From NCBI RefSeq assembly GCF_900116005.1, contig NZ_FOYI01000003.1:186001-250000 (forward strand): a DNA stretch of 64,000 bases, read 5' to 3'. Below, piece after piece: positions 25,089 to 34,658 of this stretch. How positions within the stretch are numbered: position 1 is the first letter of the stretch; each line of letters begins with the position of its first letter. A program made the position numbers and the translations under genes. The notes under the pieces were generated by a model. That model was not told the origin of the DNA. It ran no database searches and worked only from the letters and a program-made list of their open reading frames with translations. Source of the stretch: Poseidonocella sedimentorum. GTDB taxonomy: Bacteria; Pseudomonadota; Alphaproteobacteria; Rhodobacterales; Rhodobacteraceae.

Positions 25089-26630
25089 TTAGGTCAGGGC
25101 ATCCGGCATGGAGGCTTTCCGGCGCGCGATGAACGCGTCGAGCGCTTCCGAGATGCCCTGATCCAGCGGTGGCGCCTGATAGTCGCCGAGAAGTTTTTCC
25201 ACACGGGCCGACGCCAGCGCGAAACTGTCCTGCGCACCAGCCTCGAACCAGGTCTCGAAAGGCCGGTAATCGAGCACGTCGGAGCGCCAGAACGAATCCT
25301 TGAAATTGGCCTGGGTGTGGGCGCAGCCAAGATAGTGGCCGCCCGGCCCCACCTCGCGGATCGCGTCGAGCGCCTGGGCGTTTTCGTCAAGCGCGATCCC
25401 GGCGGCGAGCCGGTGCAGCACACCAAGTTGATCGGCATCCAGCACGAATTTCTCGAAGCTCGACACCAGCCCGCCTTCGAGCCAGCCACAGGCATGCAGC
25501 ATGAAATTCACCCCGCCGAGCAAGGCGGCGTTGAGCGTGTGCGCTGTCTCGTAGGCCGATTGCGCGTCCGGCAGCTTGGAGCCGCAGAGCCCCCCGCCGG
25601 ATCGGAACGGCAGGCCCATGCGCCGCGCAAGTTGCCCCGCGCCGTAAAGGATCTGGCTCGCTTCGGGCGTCCCGAAGGTGGGCGCGCCGGAGTTCATGTC
25701 GATCGAGGTCACGAAGGCGCCAAAGATCACCGGCGCGCCAGGGCGCAGGAGCTGGGAATAGGCGATTCCCGCCATCACCTCGGCCAGAACCTGGGTCAGC
25801 GTCCCGGCCACCGAGACCGGCGCCATCGCGCCGCCGACGATGAAGGGCGAGATGATGCAGGCTTGATTGTTTTTCGCATAGACCTCCAACGCGCCCATCA
25901 TCACGTCATCGAAGGTCAGCGGTGAGTTGATGTTGATGAGCGAGGTCATCACCGTGTTGTCCTGCACAAAGTCCTCGCCGAAGAGGATCTTGCACATATC
26001 GACCGAATCCTGCGCCCGGCTCGGCTCGGTGACCGATCCCATGAAAGGCTTGTCGCTGAGCGTCATATGCGCGTGGAGCATGTCGAAATGGCGCTTGTTA
26101 ACCGGCACATCCGTCGGCTCGCAAACCGTCCCGCCCGAATGGTGCAACCATTTGGACATGTAGCCGAGCTTCACGAATTTGCGGAAATCCTCCATCGTCG
26201 CATAGCGCCGGCCTTCCGCATCGCGCACGAAGGGCGGGCCGTAAACCGGGGCGAGCACAAGGGATTTGCCGCCGATCTCCACGTTGCGCTCCGGGTTGCG
26301 GGCGACTTGGGTGAAGCGCGACGGCGCGGTCTGGCACAGCTTGCGCGCAAGGCCCCGCGGGATGCGCACCCGCTCGCCCTCCACATCCGCGCCCGCCTCC
26401 TTCCAGAGCTTCAGCGCCTCGGGATTGTTGACGAAATTGACGCCGATTTCCTCAAGCACCAGATCGGCATTGGCCTCGATCAGCTCCAGCGCCTCCTCGT
26501 CGAGGATCTCGTAATTCGGCACGCGCCGCTCGATGAATCGCGCGGTCTCGAAGCTCACGGCGGTGCGGGCGGCGCGGCGGGCGGCGCCCCCTCCTCCACG
26601 TGCGCGGCGGCGCGGTTCTGCTTCAGCCAT
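25089..26630 (-). CDS. MttB superfamily corrinoid methyltransferase (non-pyrrolysine)
   Basis: A 513-residue member of the trimethylamine methyltransferase (MttB) superfamily. The frame is continuous without an internal amber codon, so it is the non-pyrrolysine branch; characterised members of that branch demethylate quaternary amines such as glycine betaine, carnitine or proline betaine to a corrinoid protein. The N-terminal 30 residues are Arg/Gly/Ala-rich and divergent. The ATG at 26630 has GAGGAG 7 nt upstream. No corrinoid protein or activator gene is adjacent, so the substrate stays open. Divergent from guaA. Confidence 0.86.
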   Translation of the reverse strand: MAEAEPRRRARGGGGAARRAARTAVSFETARFIERRVPNYEILDEEALELIEANADLVLEEIGVNFVNNPEALKLWKEAGADVEGERVRIPRGLARKLCQTAPSRFTQVARNPERNVEIGGKSLVLAPVYGPPFVRDAEGRRYATMEDFRKFVKLGYMSKWLHHSGGTVCEPTDVPVNKRHFDMLHAHMTLSDKPFMGSVTEPSRAQDSVDMCKILFGEDFVQDNTVMTSLININSPLTFDDVMMGALEVYAKNNQACIISPFIVGGAMAPVSVAGTLTQVLAEVMAGIAYSQLLRPGAPVIFGAFVTSIDMNSGAPTFGTPEASQILYGAGQLARRMGLPFRSGGGLCGSKLPDAQSAYETAHTLNAALLGGVNFMLHACGWLEGGLVSSFEKFVLDADQLGVLHRLAAGIALDENAQALDAIREVGPGGHYLGCAHTQANFKDSFWRSDVLDYRPFETWFEAGAQDSFALASARVEKLLGDYQAPPLDQGISEALDAFIARRKASMPDALT

Positions 26631-26808
26631 GGGCCCACTCCTCAAGACGCGATCCGATTCCGGTGATATCGGGCATAGCCGAGCCCGGCCCGCCCCTTGC
26701 GCGGATTTGCGGCGCTTTCGGTTGAAAACCGACATGCCCGGCCCCGCGCCCCGCCCTGAGCGATGCGCGGGGATTGCCACCGGCCATGGCTTTGCGTAGC
26801 AAGCGCAC

Positions 26809-28383
26809 ATGAACACAGCATCGCATGAAACCCTCCTGATCATCGACTTCGGCAGCCAGGTCACGCAGCTCATTGCGCGCCGCCTGCGTGAGCTCAGCGT
26901 CTATTGCGAGATCCATCCCTACCAATCGGTGACGATGGAGAAGATCCGCGAACTGGCCCCCAAGGCGATCATCTTTTCCGGTGGCCCCGACAGCGTGACC
27001 CGGACGGGCAGCCCCCGCGCGCCGCAAGAGGTCTATGATTACGGCGTGCCGATTCTCGGCATCTGCTACGGCCAGCAGGTCATGATGGAACAGCTCGGCG
27101 GGCTCGTCGTCGGCGGCAAGATCTCCGGCGGCGGCGGCACGGCTGAGTTCGGCCGCGCCTTCGTGCAGCGCGAAGGCCAGCTCGACCTCCTCGACGGCTG
27201 GTTCTCGGATGGCCGCGAACAGGTCTGGATGAGCCATGGCGATCACGTCTCGCGCCTCGCGCCGGGCTTCGAGGTCTATGGCGTCTCGCCCAACGCACCC
27301 TATGCCATCACCGGCGACAGCGAGCGCCATTTCTACGCCGTGCAGTTTCATCCCGAAGTGCACCACACGCCCAATGGCGCCAAACTTTTCGAGAATTTCG
27401 TCCGCCTCGCGGGCTTCTCGCGCGATTGGACCATGGGCGCGTACCGCGAGCAGATGATCGAGACGATTCGCGAGCAGGTCGGCGACAAGAAGGTCATCTG
27501 CGGCCTCTCCGGCGGGGTCGACAGCTCGGTCGCCGCCGCGCTGATCCATGAAGCCATCGACGATCAGCTGACCTGCGTTTTTGTCGATCATGGGCTGCTG
27601 CGCAAGAACGAGGCGCTCGAAGTGGTCGCGATGTTCCGCGATCACATGAACCTCCACGTGATTCACGCCGATGAGGCCGATCTCTTCCTTGGCGAACTCG
27701 ACGGCGTCTCGGATCCGGAGACCAAGCGCAAGATCATCGGCCGGCTCTTCATCGACGTGTTCCAGCGCTACGCCGACGAGGTGGAGGGGGCGGACTTCCT
27801 CGCCCAGGGCACGCTCTACCCAGATGTCATTGAAAGCGTGAGCTTTTCCGGCGGCCCTTCCGTCACGATCAAGTCGCATCACAATGTCGGCGGCTTGCCT
27901 GAAAAGATGGGGCTGAAGCTCGTCGAGCCGCTGCGCGAGCTCTTCAAGGACGAGGTTCGCGCGCTTGGCCGCGAGCTTGGCTTGCCGGCCAGTTTCATCG
28001 GCCGCCACCCCTTCCCCGGCCCCGGCCTTGCGATCCGCTGCCCCGGCGAGATCACCCGCGAAAAGCTCGAAATCCTGCGCGAGGCCGACGCGGTCTACAT
28101 CGACCAGATCCGCAAGCACGGGCTCTATGACGAGATCTGGCAGGCGTTCGTTGCGATCCTGCCGGTGCGGACCGTGGGCGTCATGGGCGACGGGCGCACC
28201 TATGATTACGCCTGCGCGCTGCGCGCGGTCACATCGGTCGACGGGATGACGGCGGATTATTACCCCTTTAGCCATGATTTCCTCGGCGAGACCGCAACGC
28301 GGATCATCAACGAGGTGCCGGGCATCAACCGCGTCACCTACGACATCACCTCCAAGCCTCCGGGCACGATTGAATGGGAATGA
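26809..28383 (+). CDS. guaA: GMP synthase (glutamine-hydrolysing)
   Basis: GuaA aminates XMP to GMP. The 524-residue protein has the class I glutamine amidotransferase domain with the catalytic triad Cys86 (GICYGQQ), His181 and Glu183 (FHPEVHHT), the ATP pyrophosphatase P-loop SGGVDSS (234-240), and a C-terminal dimerisation domain ending [15 protein letters not shown], the usual end. A second, stand-alone amidotransferase gene follows after 13 nt. Confidence 0.97.
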   Translation: MNTASHETLLIIDFGSQVTQLIARRLRELSVYCEIHPYQSVTMEKIRELAPKAIIFSGGPDSVTRTGSPRAPQEVYDYGVPILGICYGQQVMMEQLGGLVVGGKISGGGGTAEFGRAFVQREGQLDLLDGWFSDGREQVWMSHGDHVSRLAPGFEVYGVSPNAPYAITGDSERHFYAVQFHPEVHHTPNGAKLFENFVRLAGFSRDWTMGAYREQMIETIREQVGDKKVICGLSGGVDSSVAAALIHEAIDDQLTCVFVDHGLLRKNEALEVVAMFRDHMNLHVIHADEADLFLGELDGVSDPETKRKIIGRLFIDVFQRYADEVEGADFLAQGTLYPDVIESVSFSGGPSVTIKSHHNVGGLPEKMGLKLVEPLRELFKDEVRALGRELGLPASFIGRHPFPGPGLAIRCPGEITREKLEILREADAVYIDQIRKHGLYDEIWQAFVAILPVRTVGVMGDGRTYDYACALRAVTSVDGMTADYYPFSHDFLGETATRIINEVPGINRVTYDITSKPPGTIEWE

Positions 28384-28396
28384 TCGGGGCGCGGTG

Positions 28397-29191
28397 ATGA
28401 AGCCCTTCCTCATCCTCCAGCTCCGCCCCGAACGGGCGGTATCGGACAATGAGTATGAGGCGATTCTGGCCAAGGGCGGGCTTGAGGCGCAGGAAACCAT
28501 TCGCGTCTGCCTCGATCATGAGACCCTGCCCGACGGGCTCTCCCTGAGCGATGTGGCCGGCGTGATCGTCGGAGGTGGTCCGGGCTGCGTGAGCGATCCG
28601 CCTGAGTCGAAGGACCCGGTGGAAGCCCGGATCGAAGCGACGATTCTGGGGCTCATGCCCGAGATCACCGCGCACGATATTCCCTTCATGGGCTGCTGCT
28701 ACGGCATCGGCATTCTTGGCCATCATCTGGGCGCGCCGGTGGGTCAGGACAAATACGGCGAGCCGGTGGGGCCGGTCCTGTGCGAACAGACGCCGGACGC
28801 GGAAGAAGATCCACTTCTCAAGGGGTTGCCGCAGCGGTTTCACGCGCTGGTCGGGCACAAGGAAGCGGTCGAGGCCTTGCCCGAGGGCTGCGTCAGCCTG
28901 CTCAGCTCGGCGCCCTGCCCGTTTCAGATGATCCGCTATGGCGCGAATGTCTATGCAACGCAATTTCACCCCGAGGCCGATGCGGAGGTCTTTGATTTCC
29001 GGATCAAGGCCTATGGGCACAAGGGCTATTTCGCGCCGCATGAGGTCGAGAGCATTCTCGACGCTTGCCGCATGGCGGACGTTTCGGTCTCGGGCGAAGT
29101 GTTGCGCCGTTTCGTGGCCCGCTATCGCACGGGATCAGATCCGGCCGGTGACAGCGCTGCGGATCAGGCTCAGTTTCGCGCGGAAGGGTGA
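28397..29191 (+). CDS. Class I glutamine amidotransferase-like protein
   Basis: A 264-residue stand-alone amidotransferase domain protein related to the GMP synthase amidotransferase domain. The GCCYGIG elbow supplies nucleophile Cys101, and FHPE (189-192) supplies His190 and Glu192, so the triad is intact. Such proteins (GuaA-like or YfeJ-like) hydrolyse glutamine or gamma-glutamyl compounds; substrate unknown. It starts 13 nt after guaA, probably in the same operon; GTG at 28394 is an alternative start. Its last 57 nt overlap the convergent squalene/phytoene synthase-like gene. Confidence 0.83.
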   Translation: MKPFLILQLRPERAVSDNEYEAILAKGGLEAQETIRVCLDHETLPDGLSLSDVAGVIVGGGPGCVSDPPESKDPVEARIEATILGLMPEITAHDIPFMGCCYGIGILGHHLGAPVGQDKYGEPVGPVLCEQTPDAEEDPLLKGLPQRFHALVGHKEAVEALPEGCVSLLSSAPCPFQMIRYGANVYATQFHPEADAEVFDFRIKAYGHKGYFAPHEVESILDACRMADVSVSGEVLRRFVARYRTGSDPAGDSAADQAQFRAEG

Positions 29192-29899
29192 CAGCGCCAG
29201 GGCCCCGTCGCGGACGGCCCAAGGTTTGGCTTTCGCGATCCTGAGCAACGCCTCGGTCTGCCAGCCCGTGCGCAGCAATGATTTGATATCCAGCGAAACG
29301 TCCCGCAGCCCCGCGCGTGCCGCGCGGAGCGCCTCCAATCCGCCCTGAGCGAGCGCCACGATGGCGGCATCGTCATCGCGGTGAAGCGGAAAGCGCCCGC
29401 GCGCGGTCAGCTCTGCCGCCGCGCGAAGCCACTGCGCCATCCCCACCGCGCAGCCGAAGCGCCGATAGGGATCGAGCTCCTGCGCGCCGAAAGCGCTTGC
29501 CCCGGCGGCATAGAGCGCCCCGGCGCTTTGTTCGATATGCGTCGAAATGTTCGATGAAGAGCGAAACGTTTCGGGGCTGATGTCCCACCGCCGCGCCGCG
29601 ACGACGGGTTTCAACAGTTCGGCCTCTGCCGAACCGATCACGTCTGCCAAAGGGGTTGCCACCTCGTGACGCCGGACCGGCCCGCCCCGCGCAATCTCGT
29701 CGAGCACGTCGTGCCACCATTGCAGCCGCATCTCGGCGATCAGCGCCTCCTCCGTCACCCAGGGCGCCCGCGCCACTTCGACGTTGAAGGCAAAAAGCGC
29801 GAAAAGGGTCGCCCGCGCCGAGACGGGCCCGGCCATGATCGCGGTAAAGCGGTCGGGATCGCCGCGCTGGACGATCCCTGCGCAGGCCTCGACAGTCAC
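29135..29899 (-). CDS. Squalene/phytoene synthase-family protein (NDUFAF6-like)
   Basis: A 254-residue protein with the squalene/phytoene synthase fold (ALFAFNVEVARAP, MRLQWWHDVLDEI). The aspartate-rich DxxxD catalytic motifs of true prenyl synthases are not preserved, so it resembles the mitochondrial complex I assembly factor NDUFAF6 and its alphaproteobacterial relatives rather than an isoprenoid enzyme; no carotenoid genes are nearby. It overlaps the cimA stop by 4 nt and so is translated with it. It also overlaps the convergent amidotransferase gene by 57 nt. Confidence 0.75.
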   Translation of the reverse strand: MTVEACAGIVQRGDPDRFTAIMAGPVSARATLFALFAFNVEVARAPWVTEEALIAEMRLQWWHDVLDEIARGGPVRRHEVATPLADVIGSAEAELLKPVVAARRWDISPETFRSSSNISTHIEQSAGALYAAGASAFGAQELDPYRRFGCAVGMAQWLRAAAELTARGRFPLHRDDDAAIVALAQGGLEALRAARAGLRDVSLDIKSLLRTGWQTEALLRIAKAKPWAVRDGALALSPFRAKLSLIRSAVTGRI

Positions 29900-31539
29900 G
29901 CGTCGATCAGCGCGGCGCTCTCCGCCGGCGCCAGATCGCGCAGGAGCTTCCAGTTGATCGCATCCAGCAAGGCCTCGAAGGAGGCATCGACAAGGTTGGG
30001 CGAGACGCCGACCGTCGACCAGCGGCGCCCGTGTTCATCCTCGCTGTCGATGATGACCCGGGTCACGGCCTCGGTGCCGCCTTGCGTGATGCGCACCTTG
30101 AAATCGACAAGCCTCATCCCGTCGATCACCGACTGATACGGCCCCAGGTCCTTGGCCAGCGCCTGCGCCAGCGCGTTGACCGGCCCCCGATCCGAGCCGC
30201 GCTCGTCAAAGCTCTCGCTCACCGACAGCGTCTTTTCGCCATTGATTGTCACGACGACAACCGCCTCGGAAATACTCACCATCTCGTTGCGCTTGTTCTT
30301 GCGCCGCTCGATCGTAACCCGGTAGCGCTTCACCTCGAAGAACTGCGGCAACAGCCCCAGCTCGCGCCGCGCCAACAGCTCGAAACTCGCCTGCGCCGTG
30401 TCGTAGGAATAGCCCTCCGTCTCGCGCGCCTTGATCAGATCGAGGATGCGCGTCAACGCGGGATTGCCGCGTTCGACCTTGAGCCCCATATCGCCCAGCC
30501 GCTTGCGCAGGTTCGACTGCCCGGCCTGATTCGACATCGGAACGATGCGCGCGTTGCCAACCGCCGCCGGATCGATGTGCTCATAGGTCGAGGGATCCTT
30601 GAGGATCGCGCTGGCGTGAAGCCCGGCCTTGTGGGCGAAGGCCCCGGCGCCGACATAGGCCGACTGGCGCGAGGGCACGCGGTTGAGGATGTCGTCAAGC
30701 AGGCGCGAGGTCCGCGTCAGCCCCGCCAGCGCCTCGCGCGTCACACCGGTCTCGAACCGGCTGGCATAGGGTTCTTTGAGCAGGAGCGTGGGGATGAGGG
30801 CCACGAGATTGGCATTGCCGCAGCGCTCGCCGAGCCCGTTCAGCGTCCCCTGGACCTGCCGCGCGCCGGCGTCGATGGCGGCGAGGCTGCCGGCGACGGC
30901 GTTCTGCGTGTCGTTGTGGGTATGGATCCCGAGCTGGTCGCCGGGCAGACCCGAAGCAATCACCTCGCCGACGATGCGACCGATCTCGGCGGGCAAGGTG
31001 CCGCCATTGGTGTCGCACAGCACGATCCACCGCGCCCCGGCCTCCGCCGCGGCATGAAGACAGCGCAGCGCATAGGCCGGATTGGCCTTGTAGCCGTCGA
31101 AGAAATGCTCGGCGTCAAACAGTGCCTCGCGCGATTGGCCGACCAAATGGGCGATGGATTTCGAGATGTTTTCGAGGTTTTCATCGAGGCTGATCCCGAG
31201 CGCGCGCTCCACGTGGAAATCATGGGTCTTGCCCACGAGGCAGACCGCCGGCGTGCCTGCGTTCAGGACAGCCGCGAGCACGTCGTCATTTTCCGCGCTC
31301 ATCCCGGCGCGCTTGGTCATGCCGAAGGCGGTGAAGGTGGCGCGCGTCTGGGGCCGGGTGTCGAAAAAGGCGCTGTCGGTCGGGTTCGCCCCGGGCCAGC
31401 CGCCTTCGATGAAATCGACCCCGAGCGCGTCTAGCGCCTCGGCGATCTGGATCTTCTCTTCTGTGGAGAATTGCACACCTTGGGTCTGCTGCCCGTCGCG
31501 CAGCGTGGTGTCATAGAGATAGAGGCGTTCCTTGGTCAT
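29896..31539 (-). CDS. cimA: (R)-citramalate synthase
   Basis: CimA condenses pyruvate and acetyl-CoA to citramalate, entry to the threonine-independent isoleucine route. The 547-residue protein has the HMGL-like TIM barrel with DTTLRDGQQTQGV (10-22), the metal-binding GIHTHNDTQNAVA histidines, NGLGERCGNANL, and a C-terminal LeuA-dimer/regulatory domain from about 410. It fits TIGR00977-type citramalate synthase better than isopropylmalate synthase in length and the QTQGV motif. The start ATG at 31539 gives the standard N-terminus. Confidence 0.92.
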   Translation of the reverse strand: MTKERLYLYDTTLRDGQQTQGVQFSTEEKIQIAEALDALGVDFIEGGWPGANPTDSAFFDTRPQTRATFTAFGMTKRAGMSAENDDVLAAVLNAGTPAVCLVGKTHDFHVERALGISLDENLENISKSIAHLVGQSREALFDAEHFFDGYKANPAYALRCLHAAAEAGARWIVLCDTNGGTLPAEIGRIVGEVIASGLPGDQLGIHTHNDTQNAVAGSLAAIDAGARQVQGTLNGLGERCGNANLVALIPTLLLKEPYASRFETGVTREALAGLTRTSRLLDDILNRVPSRQSAYVGAGAFAHKAGLHASAILKDPSTYEHIDPAAVGNARIVPMSNQAGQSNLRKRLGDMGLKVERGNPALTRILDLIKARETEGYSYDTAQASFELLARRELGLLPQFFEVKRYRVTIERRKNKRNEMVSISEAVVVVTINGEKTLSVSESFDERGSDRGPVNALAQALAKDLGPYQSVIDGMRLVDFKVRITQGGTEAVTRVIIDSEDEHGRRWSTVGVSPNLVDASFEALLDAINWKLLRDLAPAESAALIDA

Positions 31540-31589
31540 TTCACCACCTCTCCAATTGCATCTTGGCGCGGGGCGACCAGCCCCGTGCC

Positions 31590-31617
31590 GCGCCCTCCCC
31601 TCCCCGCGGGAGGGCGC
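31590..31617. repeat. Palindromic element between cysS and cimA
   Basis: GCGCCCTCCC at 31590-31599 pairs perfectly with 31608-31617 (8-nt spacer), with a second small G+C hairpin just left of it. It may be a REP-like intergenic element or an mRNA hairpin after cysS. No terminal T run. Confidence 0.45.
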
Positions 31618-31732
31618 ATTGGCGATGCCGAGTGCCGCTCAGCCGTCGTCCGATGCTTTTGAGATAAACCGCAGACCACAGGCGCTGCAAAGCGCCCACC
31701 CAGGCTCGGGCGCGTCACTCTTCTCTGGGCGG

Positions 31733-33232
31733 TCATTTCAGCGCCTCCAGTTTGGATGGACTGAATTCAGAACCCGGCTCGAGCTCCACTTTGTCTTTAT
31801 AGACCTTGAACACGACGCCTGCGCTTCTCAGTTGCTTCTGCATGGTGTCAACGTCCGCAAAATCGCCGGTTTCAATCGCTTTCTGGCGAAGATTGAAAAG
31901 GCGATGACCCGTGGCGAATAGAGCTTCTTGTTGTTCTGAAGGAAGAGAACCCGTCCAGGAGACATGGACGACATAGCCATCTCCTGAGGACTCTTTTTGC
32001 TCTGAGCAGAAGTAAGAGGGAGGAACATTGTCCTTCCGAAAGCCGAATCCCAAAAGCTCCATCGCGTATCTAAGCTCTTCACGCCGGTTCCGATCGCGAG
32101 CTAGCTCACGCATTTTGTTAAGAGCGCCATGTGTATCGAGATCATTGATCAAATACGGCAACACAGCCCAACGCCCTTGTGCGTCCGGCTCCGAACCATT
32201 GGTCAAGTCATACCATTTCTTAAGGGTCGCTTCCGCCTCCCGCGCCTTCTCCGCCGTCCAATCCATCGGCTTGCGGTAATGCGTGGAGAGGAACACGAAG
32301 CGGATCACTTCGCCCGGGACGCCCTGTTCCAAGAGGTCATGCACGGTGAAGAAGTTGCCCAGCGATTTGGACATCTTCTTGCCTTCGACCTGCAGCATTT
32401 CGTTGTGCAGCCAGACCTTGGCGAACCCGCCGCCGGGGTGGGCGCAGCAGCTTTGGGCGATCTCGTTTTCGTGGTGCGGGAACATCAGGTCATTGCCGCC
32501 GCCGTGGATGTCGAAACTCTCGCCCAGAAGCTCGAAGCTCATGGCCGAGCACTCGATGTGCCAGCCGGGGCGGCCGCGACCCCAGGGGCTGTCCCATCCG
32601 GGCAGATCGGCGTCCGAGGGTTTCCAGAGCACGAAATCCATCGGGTTGCGCTTGTAGGGCGCGACCTCGACGCGGGCGCCCGCGATCATGTCCTCGACCG
32701 TGCGGCCCGACAGGCGGCCATAATCGCGGTAGCTCTCGACCGAAAACAGCACGTGGCCCTCCGCCTCATAGGCATGGCCCCGTTCGATCAGCCCCTCGAT
32801 CATCGCCACCATCTGGGGGATGTACTGCGTCGCGCGGGGCATCGCCTTTTCGTGGTCCGCGTCATCGCGGATCGATGGCTCCATGACGCCAAGCGCGGCC
32901 ATGTCGTCGAGGTACCACTGCGTGGTCTGTTCCGAGAGCCGGGCGATTTCCGCCATCACGTCGCCATCGGGGGCGACATTCTCCAGTGCCCGCGCGTTGA
33001 TCTTGTCATCCACGTCGGTGAAATTGCGCACGTAGGTCACATGATCCGCCCCGTAGACATGCCGCAGCAGCCGGTAGAGCACGTCGAACACCACCGCGGG
33101 CCGGGCGTTGCCCAGGTGCGCACGGTCATAGACCGTGGGCCCGCAGACATACATCCGCACGTTCATGGGGTCGATCGGCGCGAAGTCGTCCTTCTTGCGC
33201 GTCAACGTGTTGTGCAGCTTGATTGTCGTCAT
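31733..33232 (-). CDS. cysS: Cysteinyl-tRNA synthetase
   Basis: CysRS charges tRNA-Cys. The 499-residue protein has the zinc ligand Cys30, HLGN (39-42, the HIGH motif), [14 protein letters not shown] and KMSKS (286-290). The catalytic two thirds are normal and about 65-70 % GC. From about residue 341 (position 32212 leftward) the anticodon-binding part is strongly divergent and its DNA drops to about 48-50 % GC, yet the frame is open and the late motif [20 protein letters not shown] still fits the family. A recombination that replaced the 3' end is likely. The next minus-strand gene, cimA, begins 193 nt downstream. Confidence 0.93.
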   Translation of the reverse strand: MTTIKLHNTLTRKKDDFAPIDPMNVRMYVCGPTVYDRAHLGNARPAVVFDVLYRLLRHVYGADHVTYVRNFTDVDDKINARALENVAPDGDVMAEIARLSEQTTQWYLDDMAALGVMEPSIRDDADHEKAMPRATQYIPQMVAMIEGLIERGHAYEAEGHVLFSVESYRDYGRLSGRTVEDMIAGARVEVAPYKRNPMDFVLWKPSDADLPGWDSPWGRGRPGWHIECSAMSFELLGESFDIHGGGNDLMFPHHENEIAQSCCAHPGGGFAKVWLHNEMLQVEGKKMSKSLGNFFTVHDLLEQGVPGEVIRFVFLSTHYRKPMDWTAEKAREAEATLKKWYDLTNGSEPDAQGRWAVLPYLINDLDTHGALNKMRELARDRNRREELRYAMELLGFGFRKDNVPPSYFCSEQKESSGDGYVVHVSWTGSLPSEQQEALFATGHRLFNLRQKAIETGDFADVDTMQKQLRSAGVVFKVYKDKVELEPGSEFSPSKLEALK

Positions 33233-33479
33233 GGCGTCCTCACGCGGGGCTGTCCGGACGGGGCCGGAGGATGGTCCTCGGTGGGCTCTAGCAACTTCGG
33301 ATTTGGGAGAAAACGAAAAAGAACGGCCCGCCGGGATGGGTCAGGCGGGAATGCAGCAGATAATGCAGATGCGGCAAGTGTTCATCGGGCCATCATATCC
33401 GGTGATGGGGCGCAGAACAATCCGGCGATTGACTTTTCTGGCGGCCTCTGCGCTTGCAGGAGAAAACCGGAGAGGTGAG

Positions 33480-34658
33480 ATGCGGGTATCGGCACGGGTC
33501 AGCGGGATCAACGGCGGCGGCAGCGATGGCTGGGAGGTCTTTGGCCTCGCGCGGCAGATGATTGCGATGGGGCACGATGTGGTCGAGTTGACCATCGGCG
33601 AGCATGACATCCGCACCGATCCGCGCATTCTTGAGGCGATGCATGATGCCGCGCGTGGCGGGGCGACGGGATATGCCGGCATTCGGGGCATTGCGCCGCT
33701 ACGCGAAGAGGTCGCCCGCCGGGTCAGCGCGCGGACCGGTGTCGAGACCGCGCCGGAGGAGGTCCTGATCACGCCGGGCGGACAGGCGGCGCTGTTTGCG
33801 GCGCATATGGCGGCCTGTGACGCGGGCGCGCGGGCGCTCTTCGTCGATCCCTATTACGCCACCTACCCCGGCACGATCCGCTCGGCCGGCGCGGTCCCGG
33901 TCCCCGTGGCCGCGGGGCCCGAGGACGGGTTCCTCCCGCGCGGTGCGGCCCTGCGCGGCCCGGCCCGGGACGCGGCCTCGCTGCTGATCAACACCCCCAA
34001 CAACCCCACCGGCGCGGTCTACCCGCGCCAGACGCTGGAGGAGATCGCCGAAGTCTGCCGCGAGGCCGATCTGTGGCTGATCTCCGACGAGGTCTATGAC
34101 ACGCAGGTCTGGCGCGGCGCGCATCTGTCGCCGCGCGCTCTGCCCGGGATGGCCGAACGCACGCTCGTCGTCGGCTCGATGTCCAAGAGCCACGCGATGA
34201 CCGGCTCTCGCATCGGCTGGCTCGTGGCGCCCGAGCCGGTGATCGACGCGCTGTCGAATCTCGCCACCAACACGACCTATGGCGTCGCCGGATTCGTCCA
34301 ACGGGCCGCGCTCTTCGCCCTGCGCGCCGGGTCCGAGCTCGAAGACGAGATCGCCGCCCCCTTCCGCCGCCGCGACGCCCGCGCGCGCGAGATCCTGGGC
34401 CGCAGTGCGGTGCTGCGCGTGGTCCCCGGCGACGGGGCGATGTATGTCATGGTCGATGTGCGGCGCACCGGGCTCAGCGGCGATGCCTTCGCCCGCGGGT
34501 TGCTGGAGGCCCACCGGATCGCGGTCATGCCCGGCGAGAGTTTCGGGGCGGCGGCGGCGGGCCATGTCCGCATCGCGCTCACCGTCGCCGATGACGTGCT
34601 GTGCCGCGCGCTGGAAACCCTCGTCCAGTATGCCGATCGGCGCGCCGATGCCGCCTGA
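33480..34658 (+). CDS. Class I/II aminotransferase (PLP)
   Basis: A 392-residue fold-type I aminotransferase. NTPNNPTGAV (171-180) with PLP-contacting Asn, SDEVYD (202-207), Schiff-base Lys236 in SMSKSHAMTGSRIGW and the phosphate-binding Arg all stand in order. Amino acid specificity is not evident; it resembles the aspartate/aromatic-type group. The ATG at 33480 follows GGAGAGG; the frame is open further upstream but overlaps cysS. Its end overlaps the MFS transporter gene by 11 nt, so the two form an operon. Confidence 0.88.
   Translation: MRVSARVSGINGGGSDGWEVFGLARQMIAMGHDVVELTIGEHDIRTDPRILEAMHDAARGGATGYAGIRGIAPLREEVARRVSARTGVETAPEEVLITPGGQAALFAAHMAACDAGARALFVDPYYATYPGTIRSAGAVPVPVAAGPEDGFLPRGAALRGPARDAASLLINTPNNPTGAVYPRQTLEEIAEVCREADLWLISDEVYDTQVWRGAHLSPRALPGMAERTLVVGSMSKSHAMTGSRIGWLVAPEPVIDALSNLATNTTYGVAGFVQRAALFALRAGSELEDEIAAPFRRRDARAREILGRSAVLRVVPGDGAMYVMVDVRRTGLSGDAFARGLLEAHRIAVMPGESFGAAAAGHVRIALTVADDVLCRALETLVQYADRRADAA

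Noticed and set aside
25089-26630. Pyrrolysine-containing trimethylamine methyltransferase
   Set aside because: The frame has no internal amber codon, so it belongs to the non-pyrrolysine branch.
29135-29899. Carotenoid phytoene synthase
   Set aside because: Aspartate-rich catalytic motifs are not preserved and no carotenoid genes are nearby.
31536-31736. 66-codon minus frame between cysS and cimA with an ATGA overlap to the cysS stop
   Set aside because: The sequence runs through G+C palindromes and is Arg/Pro/Gly-rich; it looks like a translated intergenic repeat. The single overlap is weak evidence alone.
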